DNA of 44,548 nucleotides from the NCBI GenBank assembly GCA_036160575.1, contig JAYYDT010000099.1, positions 1 through 44,548 of the forward strand. Reading direction: 5' to 3'. The position numbers and the translations under genes were made by a program. Of this stretch, positions 15,088 to 25,976 are shown piece by piece (positions within the stretch are counted from its first letter, which is position 1; each line of letters begins with the position of its first letter). Source of the stretch: TMED26 sp002694075 (GTDB lineage Bacteria; Pseudomonadota; Alphaproteobacteria; Thalassobaculales; Thalassobaculaceae). The notes under the pieces were generated by a model that had not been told where the DNA came from, did not search any database, and was given only the letters and a program-made list of their open reading frames with translations.

Positions 15088-15707
15088 TCGCTAAATTGAC
15101 CGGCATTCTGGACCGGCGCGATGACGGCGCGGTGGTGATCGATGTCGGCGGGGTTGGCTATCTGGTTTTCGTGTCGGCGCGCACCGCCGACCGCCTGGGC
15201 CCGGTCGGCGGCGCCGTCAATTTGCAGATCGAGACACATGTCCGCGAGGATCATATTCATTTGTTCGGCTTCGCCGATCAGGAAGAACAGGCCTGTTTCC
15301 GGCTGCTGCAAACCGTCCAGGGGGTCGGCGCCAAAGCCGCTTTATCAATTTTGTCGGCTTTATCGGCCGACAGTGTGTTGACCGCCATCGCCGCCCAGGA
15401 CAAGTCCCTCCTGACCCGCGCCGACGGGGTCGGCCCGAAACTGGCCCAGCGGATCGTCAACGAATTGAAGGATAAAACCGCCGCTCTGGTGATGGCCGAA
15501 GCGGCCCGCCCGAACGCCGCTGACGGTGGCGCCGCGCCGGTCGTCGTCGGAGAAGATGGCCCGATCGCCGACGCGGTCTCGGCGTTGGTCAATCTTGGCT
15601 ATGGCCGGGCCGAGGCCTTCGCCGCGGTGGGCGCCGCCGCCCGCGCCCATGACGGCGGCGACCTTGAAACCCTCATCACCGCCGGCCTGAAGGAGCTGGC
15701 GTCATGA
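15084..15707 (+). CDS. ruvA: Holliday junction branch-migration protein RuvA
   Basis: RuvA is the tetrameric DNA-binding scaffold that loads RuvB on four-way junctions. The 207-residue product has the N-terminal OB domain (MIAKLTGILDRR, with GVGYLVFV and FGFADQEEQ), helix-hairpin-helix motifs around GVGAKAALSILSAL and GVGPKLAQRIVNELKDK, and a C-terminal UBA-like RuvB-interacting domain (ALVNLGYGRAEAFAAV). It overlaps ruvC and ruvB by four bases each. Confidence 0.97.
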   Translation: MIAKLTGILDRRDDGAVVIDVGGVGYLVFVSARTADRLGPVGGAVNLQIETHVREDHIHLFGFADQEEQACFRLLQTVQGVGAKAALSILSALSADSVLTAIAAQDKSLLTRADGVGPKLAQRIVNELKDKTAALVMAEAARPNAADGGAAPVVVGEDGPIADAVSALVNLGYGRAEAFAAVGAAARAHDGGDLETLITAGLKELAS

Positions 15708-16786
15708 GCGCCGAGGACGGGGCGGCACCTTGGGAAGATGGCGCCGCGCGCCTGATTGACGGGGCGCCGATGGTCGGCGACGGATTGGAAAACTCGATCC
15801 GCCCCTTGGCCCTGGAGGAATTCGTCGGCCAACGCAAATTGCGTGAAAATCTGCGCATCTTCATTGATGCCGCACGAACGCGTGGCGATGCCCTCGATCA
15901 CACCTTGTTTTACGGACCGCCGGGTCTTGGCAAAACGACCCTGGCGCAGATTGTCGCCCGCGAGTTGGGCGTCAATTTTCGCGCCACCTCCGGTCCGGTG
16001 ATCGCCAAGGCCGGCGATCTCGCCGCGCTGCTGACCAATTTGCAGGCGCGCGATGTCTTGTTCATCGACGAAATTCACCGCCTCAACCCGGCGGTGGAGG
16101 AAATTCTGTACCCGGCGATGGAGGATTTTCAGCTCGACCTGATCATCGGCGAGGGGCCGGCGGCGCGGTCGATCCGGATTGATTTGCCGCCTTTCACACT
16201 GGTCGCGGCGACCACCCGGTCGGGCCTGATCACCACCCCGCTGCGCGAGCGTTTCGGTATCCCTCTGCGGCTGAATTTCTATGAGCCGGATGAATTGCGC
16301 CAGATCATCTTGCGTGGGGCCGGCATCCTGGATGTGTCGATGACCGCCGAGGGCGCCGATGAGATCGCCCGCCGGGCGCGGGGCACACCGCGAGTGGCGG
16401 GGCGTTTGCTGCGCCGGGTGCGTGATTTCGCCGGCGTCTTGAACGAGGGCGTGATCGACGCCGCCGCCGCTGACGCCGCGCTCAACCGGTTGGACATCGA
16501 TCGCCATGGCCTGGACGCCATGGATCGCCGCTATTTGACTTGTATCGCCGAAAATTACGGGGGTGGTCCGGTCGGGGCCGAGACGCTGGCCGCCGCGCTT
16601 TCCGAGCAGCGTGACGTGGTCGAGGAGGTGATCGAGCCTTATCTGTTGCAGCAAGGCTTGCTTCAGCGCACGCCGCGCGGCCGTATGTTGTCGCCGGCCG
16701 GTTATGGTTATCTCGGTTTGGCGGCGCCGACGAGCGCCGGACAGTTGCCCTTGCTCAGCGCCGATGAGGAGGACAGCGATGGCTGA
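15704..16786 (+). CDS. ruvB: Holliday junction helicase motor RuvB
   Basis: RuvB is the hexameric AAA+ motor that drives branch migration with RuvA. The 360-residue product has Walker A GPPGLGKT at residues 71-78, Walker B LFIDEIH at 119-125, sensor 1 in AATTRSG, the Arg finger region (LRERFG), and a C-terminal winged helix ending in RTPRGRMLSPAGY. The ATG overlaps the ruvA stop (ATGA). The final eight bases overlap the start of ybgC. Confidence 0.98.
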   Translation: MSAEDGAAPWEDGAARLIDGAPMVGDGLENSIRPLALEEFVGQRKLRENLRIFIDAARTRGDALDHTLFYGPPGLGKTTLAQIVARELGVNFRATSGPVIAKAGDLAALLTNLQARDVLFIDEIHRLNPAVEEILYPAMEDFQLDLIIGEGPAARSIRIDLPPFTLVAATTRSGLITTPLRERFGIPLRLNFYEPDELRQIILRGAGILDVSMTAEGADEIARRARGTPRVAGRLLRRVRDFAGVLNEGVIDAAAADAALNRLDIDRHGLDAMDRRYLTCIAENYGGGPVGAETLAAALSEQRDVVEEVIEPYLLQQGLLQRTPRGRMLSPAGYGYLGLAAPTSAGQLPLLSADEEDSDG

Positions 16787-17228
16787 CCGCCGCGCCGGCA
16801 TGGGATGGATGGACGGCGGCGTCCATTGTTTTCCGATCCGCGTGTATTACGAGGACACCGATGCCCAGGGCATGGTCTACCACGCCAACTATCTGCGCTT
16901 CGCCGAGCGAGCGCGGACCGAAATGTTGCGCTTGGTTGGCGCCGCCCACCAATGGCTGATCGACCGCCACGACGCCGGCTTTTCGGTGCGCCGTTTGACC
17001 GCCGCCTATCACGCGCCGGCGCGCCTTGACGATCTGCTCGAGGTGCGCAGCGAAGTGACCGCCACGCGTGGCGCGGTGCTGTCGCTGAATCAGGATATTT
17101 TGCGCCCGCCGGCGCCGACGCCGCTGGTCGCGATGACCCTTGACCTGGCCTGCCTCAACGCGCAGGGGCGGCCGCGACGGTTGCCGCCGTTTTTGCTTCA
17201 GGCGCTCGACGCGCCGCCTTCCCCGTAG
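16779..17228 (+). CDS. ybgC: Tol-Pal-associated acyl-CoA thioesterase YbgC
   Basis: YbgC is a hot-dog-fold acyl-CoA thioesterase encoded with Tol-Pal genes in many proteobacteria and linked to phospholipid metabolism at the inner membrane. The 149-residue product has the active-site block YYEDTDAQGMVYHANYL (catalytic Asp at about D28, His at H35). The ATG at 16779 follows GAGGAGGA and lies inside the ruvB end, so it is probably translationally coupled. The frame continues upstream, but the ruvB overlap and the ribosome site argue for this start. It is 29 bases before tolQ. Confidence 0.95.
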   Translation: MADRRAGMGWMDGGVHCFPIRVYYEDTDAQGMVYHANYLRFAERARTEMLRLVGAAHQWLIDRHDAGFSVRRLTAAYHAPARLDDLLEVRSEVTATRGAVLSLNQDILRPPAPTPLVAMTLDLACLNAQGRPRRLPPFLLQALDAPPSP

Positions 17229-17257
17229 TGGTTCGCAACAAAGGATGATGCCCCGCG

Positions 17258-17989
17258 ATGCAAAGCGAAATCGTTGACAGCGTGCAGTTGGATGGCACGG
17301 TCGAGCCAAGCGTCACCATCATGGAACTGTTTTTGGCCGCCGACCCGGTGGTCAAACTGGTGATCTTGATGTTGATCTTGGCGTCGGTCTGGTGCTGGGC
17401 CATCATTTTTCAAAAAATCACCCGCATGCGGACCCTTCAGGCGCGGGCGCGCGCCTTTGAGGATCAATTCTGGTCGGGCGGGTCGTTGGAGGATCTTTAC
17501 GATCGCATCGGCGGCAATCCGACCGATCCGATGACCTCGGTTTTCGCCGCCGCGATGCGCGAATGGCGGCGTTCCTCGTCGCGCGGCCTGGCGCAAAAAA
17601 GCGACCATGTGCGCGCCAACCTACGCCAACGCTTGGACCAGGTCATGGCCCTGACCCTGAACCGCGAGATTGAGCGGTTGGAACGGCACATGCCCTTTCT
17701 CGCCTCGGTCGGCTCGGTGGCGCCGTTCATCGGCCTTTTCGGCACGGTGTGGGGGATTATGAACAGCTTCCAGTCCATCGCCGCCACCAAAAACACCTCG
17801 CTGGCGGTGGTCGCGCCGGGCATCGCCGAGGCCTTGTTCGCCACCGCCCTGGGCCTGATCGCGGCGATCCCTGCGGTCATCGCCTACAATAAGCTGTCCA
17901 ATGATCTCGGCCGGTATGCCCATCGCTTGGAAAACTTTGCGACCGAGTTTGGCGCTATCCTGTCGCGTCAAATGGACGAGGGGGCGTAG
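17258..17989 (+). CDS. tolQ: Tol-Pal system proton-channel subunit TolQ
   Basis: TolQ is the MotA/ExbB-like inner-membrane protein that, with TolR, uses the proton gradient to energise TolA during cell constriction. The 243-residue product has one N-terminal membrane helix (about 20-48, rich in VILMLILASVW) and two more (about 147-172 and 187-213) in the region GSVAPFIGLFGTVWGIMNSF through ALFATALGLIAAIPAV. The ATG at 17258 is chosen. tolR starts three bases after its stop. Confidence 0.97.
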   Translation: MQSEIVDSVQLDGTVEPSVTIMELFLAADPVVKLVILMLILASVWCWAIIFQKITRMRTLQARARAFEDQFWSGGSLEDLYDRIGGNPTDPMTSVFAAAMREWRRSSSRGLAQKSDHVRANLRQRLDQVMALTLNREIERLERHMPFLASVGSVAPFIGLFGTVWGIMNSFQSIAATKNTSLAVVAPGIAEALFATALGLIAAIPAVIAYNKLSNDLGRYAHRLENFATEFGAILSRQMDEGA

Positions 17990-17992
17990 GCA

Positions 17993-18436
17993 ATGGCGAT
18001 GCGCCCGCTGGGAGGCGGCCGCGGCGGTCGGCGGCGGTATCAGCCTTTGCATGAAATCAACGTCACGCCCTTTGTCGACGTGATGTTGGTGCTGCTGATC
18101 GTGTTCATGGTCACCGCGCCCTTGCTGACCGTCGGTGTGCCGGTCGACCTGCCGAAGACCGAGGCCGCGCAAATGACCGACCAGGTCGAGCCAGTGGTCG
18201 TCTCGGTGACCGCTGAAGGCAGTATTTTCATTCAGGAAACCGAAGTCACCCGCGACGAGCTGGTGCCTCGGCTGACGGCGATCACCGAGGCCAAGCGTGA
18301 CACGCGCGTTTTTGTGCGCGGTGACCGTGCCCTGGTCTATGGCGACGTGATGGCGGTGATGGGCATGATCAGCGCCGCCGGCTTCGACAAGGTCGCCTTG
18401 CTGGCGGTTCTGCCGCGCCCAAAAAGCGATCGGTAG
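17993..18436 (+). CDS. tolR: Tol-Pal system protein TolR
   Basis: TolR is the ExbD-like partner of TolQ: one membrane helix and a periplasmic domain. The 147-residue product has the proton-relay Asp in INVTPFVDVMLVLLIVF (about residues 22-38), then the periplasmic domain that dimerises and binds glycan. The N-terminus is Arg/Gly-rich and cytoplasmic. It sits three bases after tolQ and six bases before tolA. Confidence 0.97.
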   Translation: MAMRPLGGGRGGRRRYQPLHEINVTPFVDVMLVLLIVFMVTAPLLTVGVPVDLPKTEAAQMTDQVEPVVVSVTAEGSIFIQETEVTRDELVPRLTAITEAKRDTRVFVRGDRALVYGDVMAVMGMISAAGFDKVALLAVLPRPKSDR

Positions 18437-18442
18437 GCGGTC

Positions 18443-19498
18443 ATGCGCGGCGCGCTCACGGTCTCCATCGGATTTCATTTGCTCATTGCCGTGCTGATGT
18501 GGGTCGGTTTACCGCGCCTGGACCGTTCACCGCCGGCGGTTGAGCGGTTGAAGATCATTGAAATGGTTGATATCGCGGCGATCACCAACGCGCCGGCGAA
18601 AGCCGCCCCGCGACCGGAAAAACCCGCCCCGCCGCCAGAACCTGTCGCCGCCAAACCGCCGCCGCCGGCGCCAGCCGTCGCGCCGCCGCCGCCAGTGAAA
18701 GCGCCGCCGCCGCCTAAAAGGCCCGTGGCGAAAAAAACCGCGTCCCCGAAACCGGCGCCTCCGAAACCAGCGGCTCCGAAACCGGCGCCCCGGAAACCAG
18801 CGGCGCCGAAACCAGCGCCCCAGAAACCGAAGCCTAAGCCGGCGCCGACGGTGGCCGCCACGCCGCCGCCGCCGCCCAAACCGAAACTACCGAAAAAACC
18901 CAAACCGGCGGTTAAACCAGCGCCGCCCAAGGCGGAAAAACCGCCGACGGCGACCGCCGCGGTGCGCCCGATGGCGCGACCCAAGCCACCGCAGCCCAAG
19001 CCTCCAAAGCCTAAGAAGGCCAAAAAACCGGCGCCCAGCGCGTTTGATAAATTGCTTCGCTCGGTCGCTAAAATGAAACCGGCGGCGGGCGACCCGGCGG
19101 CCCGAAAAGCGCCGAAAAAGCCGCCGCCGCAGACCGCCGCGGCGCCTATCGCGGCGCCCGACCGGCGGTTTAACCCGAACGCCAAATTATCGGTGAGTGA
19201 ATTGGATGCGATCCGCGATCAAATCGCCGATTGCTGGAACATTCCAGCCGGCGCGAAAGGGGCCGAGGACCTTATTGTTGACATATTTGTGCGCATGAAT
19301 CCCGATGGGACGGTAAGGGCGGCGGAGGTTACCGACAAATCCCGCATGCGCGTCGATCCGTTTTTCCGAACGGCGGCGGAATCGGCGATCCGGGCTTTAC
19401 GCAACCCGCGCTGCTCGCCGTTGCGCCTACCGCTTGACAAATATGACCTTTGGAAAACCTTCACCATCGGGTTCAACCCGCGCGATATGCTCGGCTAA
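18443..19498 (+). CDS. tolA: Tol-Pal system protein TolA
   Basis: TolA links the inner-membrane TolQR motor to TolB and Pal at the outer membrane. The 351-residue product has an N-terminal membrane anchor (about 5-22), a very long Pro/Lys/Ala periplasmic linker (about 50-200) and a C-terminal TonB/TolA-like domain (about 255-351, with DQIADCWNIPAGAKG and the NPDGTVRAA strand). Alphaproteobacterial TolA often has such a Pro-Lys linker in place of the enterobacterial helical one. Identity rests on domain order and neighbours. The ATG at 18443 follows AGGCGG. Confidence 0.93.
   Translation: MRGALTVSIGFHLLIAVLMWVGLPRLDRSPPAVERLKIIEMVDIAAITNAPAKAAPRPEKPAPPPEPVAAKPPPPAPAVAPPPPVKAPPPPKRPVAKKTASPKPAPPKPAAPKPAPRKPAAPKPAPQKPKPKPAPTVAATPPPPPKPKLPKKPKPAVKPAPPKAEKPPTATAAVRPMARPKPPQPKPPKPKKAKKPAPSAFDKLLRSVAKMKPAAGDPAARKAPKKPPPQTAAAPIAAPDRRFNPNAKLSVSELDAIRDQIADCWNIPAGAKGAEDLIVDIFVRMNPDGTVRAAEVTDKSRMRVDPFFRTAAESAIRALRNPRCSPLRLPLDKYDLWKTFTIGFNPRDMLG
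18746..18835 (+). repeat. Six 15-bp tandem units inside tolA
   Basis: Six in-frame 15-base units starting with variants of CCGAAACC encode PKPAP, PKPAA, PKPAP, RKPAA, PKPAP and QKPKP (about residues 102-131 of TolA). Units differ by one to a few bases. Tandem coding repeats of this kind change copy number easily and would alter the length of the periplasmic linker. Confidence 0.85.
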
Positions 19499-19516
19499 TC
19501 GGGAGCGAGACGGATC

Positions 19517-20866
19517 ATGAAAATGCGCTTTTGGGGCTTATTCCGGCATGTGGCGTTATCCGCCGCATTGATCGCCGGGGTGCTGGTCGGGCTGCCGGGC
19601 GAGCGTGCCTATGGCGAATTGCGGATTGATATTTCACGCGGGCGTGTCGAGCCTTTGCCCCTGGCGGTGATCAATTTCGCGGGCGCCGGGGAGGCGGCGA
19701 AATATGGCCGGGATTTGGCCCAGGTGATCGCCGCCAATTTAGAGCGCTCGGGCCTGTTTCGGCCGATCAACCAAGCCGCTTTCATTCAGCGCGAGCTGCC
19801 GGTGGATGTGCTGCCGCGGTTCGGCGATTGGCGGGTGATCAACGCTCAGGCCCTGGTCAACGGCAGTGTGACGGTGGCACCCGATGGGCGCCTGCGCGTC
19901 GAGTTCCGCCTCTGGGATGTTTACGCCGAAGCGCAATTGGAAGGTCAATCGGTGGCCACCGTACCCGGCAACTGGCGGCGTTTGGCCCATGTCATTTCGG
20001 ATATGATTTATCAACGCCTGACCGGGGAGAGCGGTTATTTCGACACCCGCTTGGTGTATATCGCCGAAACCGGGCCAGCCACGCGCCGTGTCAAACGCTT
20101 GGCGATCATGGATCAGGATGGCGCCAACCATAAATTCCTGACCGATGGCTCAACCCTGGTGCTGACCCCCAGGTTTTCACCGACCACGCAAGAAATCACC
20201 TATCTCGCTTATTACAACCGGCGTCCGCGTGTCTACATCTTCAATATCGACACCGGGCAGCAGGAAGTTCTCGGCGATTTTCCGGGCATGACCTTCGCGC
20301 CGCGGTTCTCGCCCGACGGCAACAAGGTGATCATGAGTTTGTCGCGTAATGGCGTTACCGACATCTATACCATGGACCTGCGCACCCGGGCGGTTTCGCG
20401 GCTGACCAATTCGCCGTCCATCGACACCTCGCCGACCTACGCGCCCGACGGCCGCCAAATCGTCTTCAATTCGGATCGCGGCGGTTCTCAACAGTTGTAT
20501 GTGATGTCCAGCGACGGCGACAACGTCCGGCGCATCAGTTTTGGCAGAGGGCGCTATGCGACCCCGGTTTGGTCGCCGCGCGGCGATCTCATCGCGTTCA
20601 CCAAAATCGTCGGCGGACAGTTCCATATTGGGGTCATGAAACCGGACGGTTCCGGGGAACGTCTGCTGACCTCGGGGTTTTTGGTTGAGGCGCCGACCTG
20701 GGCGCCGAACGGTCGGGTATTAATTTATTTCAAGCAAATCCCCGGCGGTCAAAGAGGCGGGGGGGCGACGCGGTTATTCTCCATTGACTTAACCGGCTTC
20801 AACGAACGCGAAATATTGACCCCGGTCGACGCCTCCGATCCGGCGTGGTCGCCCTTGATTCCCTAA
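19517..20866 (+). CDS. tolB: Tol-Pal system beta-propeller protein TolB
   Basis: TolB is the periplasmic protein that cycles between Pal and TolA. The 449-residue product has a signal peptide (about residues 1-33, cleavage near AYG-EL), an N-terminal domain (about 35-160) and a six-bladed beta-propeller with recurring blade motifs such as PRFSPDGNKV, PTYAPDGRQIVFNSDRGG and TPVWSPRGDLIAFT. The ATG at 19517 follows GGGAGCGAGACGG and comes 18 bases after tolA. Confidence 0.97.
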   Translation: MKMRFWGLFRHVALSAALIAGVLVGLPGERAYGELRIDISRGRVEPLPLAVINFAGAGEAAKYGRDLAQVIAANLERSGLFRPINQAAFIQRELPVDVLPRFGDWRVINAQALVNGSVTVAPDGRLRVEFRLWDVYAEAQLEGQSVATVPGNWRRLAHVISDMIYQRLTGESGYFDTRLVYIAETGPATRRVKRLAIMDQDGANHKFLTDGSTLVLTPRFSPTTQEITYLAYYNRRPRVYIFNIDTGQQEVLGDFPGMTFAPRFSPDGNKVIMSLSRNGVTDIYTMDLRTRAVSRLTNSPSIDTSPTYAPDGRQIVFNSDRGGSQQLYVMSSDGDNVRRISFGRGRYATPVWSPRGDLIAFTKIVGGQFHIGVMKPDGSGERLLTSGFLVEAPTWAPNGRVLIYFKQIPGGQRGGGATRLFSIDLTGFNEREILTPVDASDPAWSPLIP

Positions 20867-20992
20867 TCCTTCAGCGATATAGTTCGCGTATCGGGTGGGG
20901 GTCCGCCCACGCACAACGGATACAGCGCAATATCAGCCGTCACGACTGACAGGTCTACGGTCGCCAGTTTTCACGATTCAAGGGACAAGCAA

Positions 20993-21505
20993 ATGCGCAC
21001 CAAACTTCTCTCCTTGTTGGCCGCCGTCGCGCTTTTGGGCGCCTGTTCAACGGATCCACAAACGGCCGCCACCACCTCTGGCAGCGGGGCGTCGTCGGGC
21101 GCCAGCACCGCGGCGGTGACCAGCACCGCGACGGAAAGCGGGCCGGCCGCGGGATCGCAGGAAGATTTGGCGGTCAATGTTGGCGACCGTGTGTTCTTCG
21201 GTTTTGACAAATTTGACCTGACGGCCGATGCCCGCACGGTCCTGGAGCGGCAAGCTTTTTGGATGCGCAAGAATGGCGCGGTGACCGTGCTGATCGAGGG
21301 TCATTGTGACGAACGCGGCACGCGCGAATATAACATTGCCTTGGGCGAACGCCGCGCCAACGCGGTTCGCGATTACCTGCTGACCCTGGGCATTGACGCT
21401 AATCGCATTAAAACCATCAGCTATGGCAAAGAGCGCCCGGTCGATGGCGGCCATACCGAAACCGCTTGGAAGAAAAACCGTCGCGCGGTGACGCGGGTGA
21501 ACTAA
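20993..21505 (+). CDS. pal: Peptidoglycan-associated lipoprotein Pal
   Basis: Pal is the outer-membrane lipoprotein that binds peptidoglycan and TolB. The 170-residue product has a lipoprotein signal with lipobox LGAC (lipidated Cys at about residue 19), a Ser/Thr/Ala-rich linker, and an OmpA-like domain with FFGFDKFDLTADAR and the glycan-binding GHCDERGTREYNIALGERRA stretch. The ATG at 20993 follows AAGGGACAAG. The 126 bases between tolB and pal may carry a separate promoter, and a strong terminator follows pal. Confidence 0.97.
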   Translation: MRTKLLSLLAAVALLGACSTDPQTAATTSGSGASSGASTAAVTSTATESGPAAGSQEDLAVNVGDRVFFGFDKFDLTADARTVLERQAFWMRKNGAVTVLIEGHCDERGTREYNIALGERRANAVRDYLLTLGIDANRIKTISYGKERPVDGGHTETAWKKNRRAVTRVN

Positions 21506-21530
21506 CCCTCGTAATCGCGTCGGAAAGGTT

Positions 21531-21562
21531 GGCGCCGGCCCTTGGGCCGGCGCCTTATTTTT
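21531..21562 (+). terminator. Intrinsic terminator after pal
   Basis: A perfect 10-bp stem (GGCGCCGGCC at 21531-21540 against 21545-21554) with loop CTTG is followed by TTATTTTT. It lies 26 bases after the pal stop and before cpoB, so it should end or attenuate the tol-pal transcript. Confidence 0.88.
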
Positions 21563-21616
21563 GCCCAGGCGAGGCGCTAAAGTGAAGGGCTCGGGGAGCA
21601 TAGGGAGGATGTGAGC

Positions 21617-22660
21617 ATGGTGGCATCGGTGCGGCTGGCGGCGCAAGCCGTCGCTGTGGTTGGGTTTTTCGTCAGCGCGTCCGCGGCGCTGGCCCAGGAC
21701 ATGTCGCAGATCATCGACCGCCTCAACCGGTTGGAGCGCGACCTCGCTGACACGCAGCGCGAAGTTTTCCGGCCCAGCGCCAAACCGCGAACCGGCAGTG
21801 TGATTTCAACCCCGTTGACCCCCAACGCCGCCGCCCCGGTAAATACCGGCGAGGTGCCGCTCATCGCGCGCCATGAAATTCGCTTGCAGCAGCTGGAAAA
21901 TCAGCTGCGCAACCTGACCGGCCGGATTGAGGAATTCAGTTTCTCAATCAATCAATTCGGCAAGCGGTTGGACCGGCTGGTCAGTGACGTCGATTATCGC
22001 CTTCAACGGTTGGAGGCCGCGCAGGTATCGGCCGGCACAGACACACAAGCGGCCGCGGCCACCGCCGGCCAAAGTCAAACCTCTCAACGTCCCGCCGCGA
22101 TCCCGAACGGCGGTCGACCGGTGCCGCCGGCCCTTGGCGACAATGACGGCGCGGTGCTGGATCAACAAGGCACGCGCGCATTGGGCCAGATTCCGGCCAG
22201 TGCGGCGGCGGCGAAGCCGGCGCAAGCGGCGCCACAAGTTGCCGCCGTGCCGCCGCCGATCTTGCCGGCCGGCACCCCGCGCCAGCGCTATGACTTCGCC
22301 TTTGGCCTGCTTCGCAAACAGGATTACGCCGGCGCCGAGGCCGCTTTCGAGGCGTTTCTCACCGAGCATCCGCAGGATAATTTGGCCGGGAACGCACAAT
22401 ACTGGCTCGCGGAAACCTATTATGTTCGCAAACAGTTCGAGCAGGCCGCGATCGCTTTCGCCGCCGGCTATCAAAACTATCCCGATAACATCAAGGCGGC
22501 GGATAACCTTCTAAAATTGGCGTTATCCCTGGCGCGGATCGACAAGCAACAGGACGCTTGCGTCGCTCTCAAACAATTGGGCGAAAAGTTTCCAAAAGCG
22601 CCCAGTAATATCCGTCGTCGTGCCGCCGGCGAGGGGCGCCGCCTTGGCTGCGCCGGCTGA
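21617..22660 (+). CDS. cpoB: Tol-Pal-associated cell division coordinator CpoB (YbgF)
   Basis: CpoB is a periplasmic TolA-binding protein that couples peptidoglycan synthesis to outer-membrane constriction. The 347-residue product has a signal peptide (about 1-26, ending ALAQ), two coiled-coil stretches (about 28-48 and 90-135, with heptads such as RLNRLERDL and QLENQLRNL), a Pro/Ala linker, and C-terminal TPR repeats (about 210-345: YDFAFGLLRKQDYAGAE and AQYWLAETYY). The ATG at 21617 sits 8 bases after GGGAGG; a GTG at 21611 is too close to that site. Its end overlaps tilS. Confidence 0.94.
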   Translation: MVASVRLAAQAVAVVGFFVSASAALAQDMSQIIDRLNRLERDLADTQREVFRPSAKPRTGSVISTPLTPNAAAPVNTGEVPLIARHEIRLQQLENQLRNLTGRIEEFSFSINQFGKRLDRLVSDVDYRLQRLEAAQVSAGTDTQAAAATAGQSQTSQRPAAIPNGGRPVPPALGDNDGAVLDQQGTRALGQIPASAAAAKPAQAAPQVAAVPPPILPAGTPRQRYDFAFGLLRKQDYAGAEAAFEAFLTEHPQDNLAGNAQYWLAETYYVRKQFEQAAIAFAAGYQNYPDNIKAADNLLKLALSLARIDKQQDACVALKQLGEKFPKAPSNIRRRAAGEGRRLGCAG

Positions 22661-24018
22661 CTCACCGGACGACAGGTTTTGCCGCGCGATTGATCTCGCG
22701 CGTTTCAAAAGGGCGTTGGCGGCGGCGACCGGGCACGCCGCGCCAGGTTCGGAACGCTGGGCGTTGGCGGTTTCGGGCGGTGCCGACAGCATGTCGCTGC
22801 TGCGGCTCGCCGCGGCGGCGGTCGAGGGCGCGCGCGACCGCCTACTGGTGCTGACCGTCGACCATGGCCTGCGCGCCGCCGCGGCCGCCGAAGCCCGGCA
22901 AGTGGCCGCCTGGTGCGCCGGGCTCGGCGTGCCCCATGAAGTTCTCACGGTCCGCGAAAATCCGCCCGCCGCCGGCCTGCAGGCCTGGGCACGGCGGCAA
23001 CGTTATGAACGGCTGTTGCAACGCTGCCGAGACGAAAACATCGCCCATTTGCTGCTCGGCCATCAACGCCAGGACCAGGCCGAAACGGTGTTTCATCGGT
23101 TGCGCCGCGACAGCGGGCCGGCCGGATTGGCCGGCATGGCCGCGCCGACGATCTTTCGCGGCGTACGCCTCTGCCGTCCCCTGTTGGATGAGAGTCGCGC
23201 CGCCACCGAGGCCACCTGCCGCGCCTTTGACCAGCCTTGGCTTGAGGACCCCAGTAATCAAGACAAGCGCTTTCAACGGGTCCGCGACCGCCGCTTTTTA
23301 GCCGGGGGCGATTGGCCGACCACCGACCATTTGGTGCGCGTGGGCCGGGCGATGGCCACCGCGCGTCGAGAGATCGACCGCTGGGGCCAAAGGTTTTTGG
23401 CGGATCATGGCGTGTGGCACGCGGGTGGTTGGTTGACCTTGGCGCGGGGGCCGTGGGCCGGTTTGCCCGCGACCTTGCGCTTATCTCTGGTCAGTCAGGC
23501 GATCCAAGCGGTTGGCGGCGGCGCCTATCCGCCGGCGCGCGACGGACTGTCACGGGTCGCCGATTTAATGGTCGACGGCGAAGGCGCCCTGACCCTTGGC
23601 GGGTGCCGGATCATCTGTCAGGGGGCGGGGGTGGTGATTTGCCGCGAATGGCAGCTGATGGCGCCATGGGCCGATCCGCCGGCGGGCCAGTGGCATCGCT
23701 GGGACAATCGGTTCGAGGTGTGGGTGCCGCCAGGCCTGGGCCGGCTTGCCTGCGCGCCCTTGGGGGAAGACGGCTGGCGCGCGCTCGACGCGGTCGCCGA
23801 CCGGTCATTCATCGCGGCCCTCTCGCAGGCCCCCTGGCCAGCGCGTCTGGCCTTTCCGGTCTTGCGACACCTTGACGACGGCGGGCTAGTTCACCAAGTT
23901 AAGAGAGTTCGGGAGCGCGCGGGTTTCGACCCACACACGGCGGCGCTAGTTTTCATGCCCAATGGGCCGCTCTTCGACGCGCAAAGACATGGATGTCAAC
24001 TGGTCGGGACGGACGCCG

Positions 24019-24035
<17 letters not shown>
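22644..24035 (+). CDS. tilS: tRNA(Ile)-lysidine synthase TilS
   Basis: TilS attaches lysine to C34 of the AUA-reading tRNA-Ile, an essential ATP-dependent step. About 463 residues. The PP-loop SGGADS is near residue 45, with LTVDHGLR and LLGHQRQDQAETV downstream marking the N-type ATP pyrophosphatase domain. The C-terminal part is diverged. No ATG fits. The TTG at 22644 lies 7 bases after GAGGGG and is preferred over a GTG at 22620 that lacks a ribosome site. Both starts lie inside the end of cpoB, implying translational coupling. The 3' end overlaps the start of ftsH by 17 bases. Confidence 0.92.
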
Positions 24036-25962
<1,927 letters not shown>

Positions 25963-25976
25963 CCGTCTCGCGGCCG

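Noticed and set aside
15599..16801. Open frame of 400 codons on the minus strand across ruvB
   Set aside because: Antisense shadow; RuvB on the plus strand is unmistakable.
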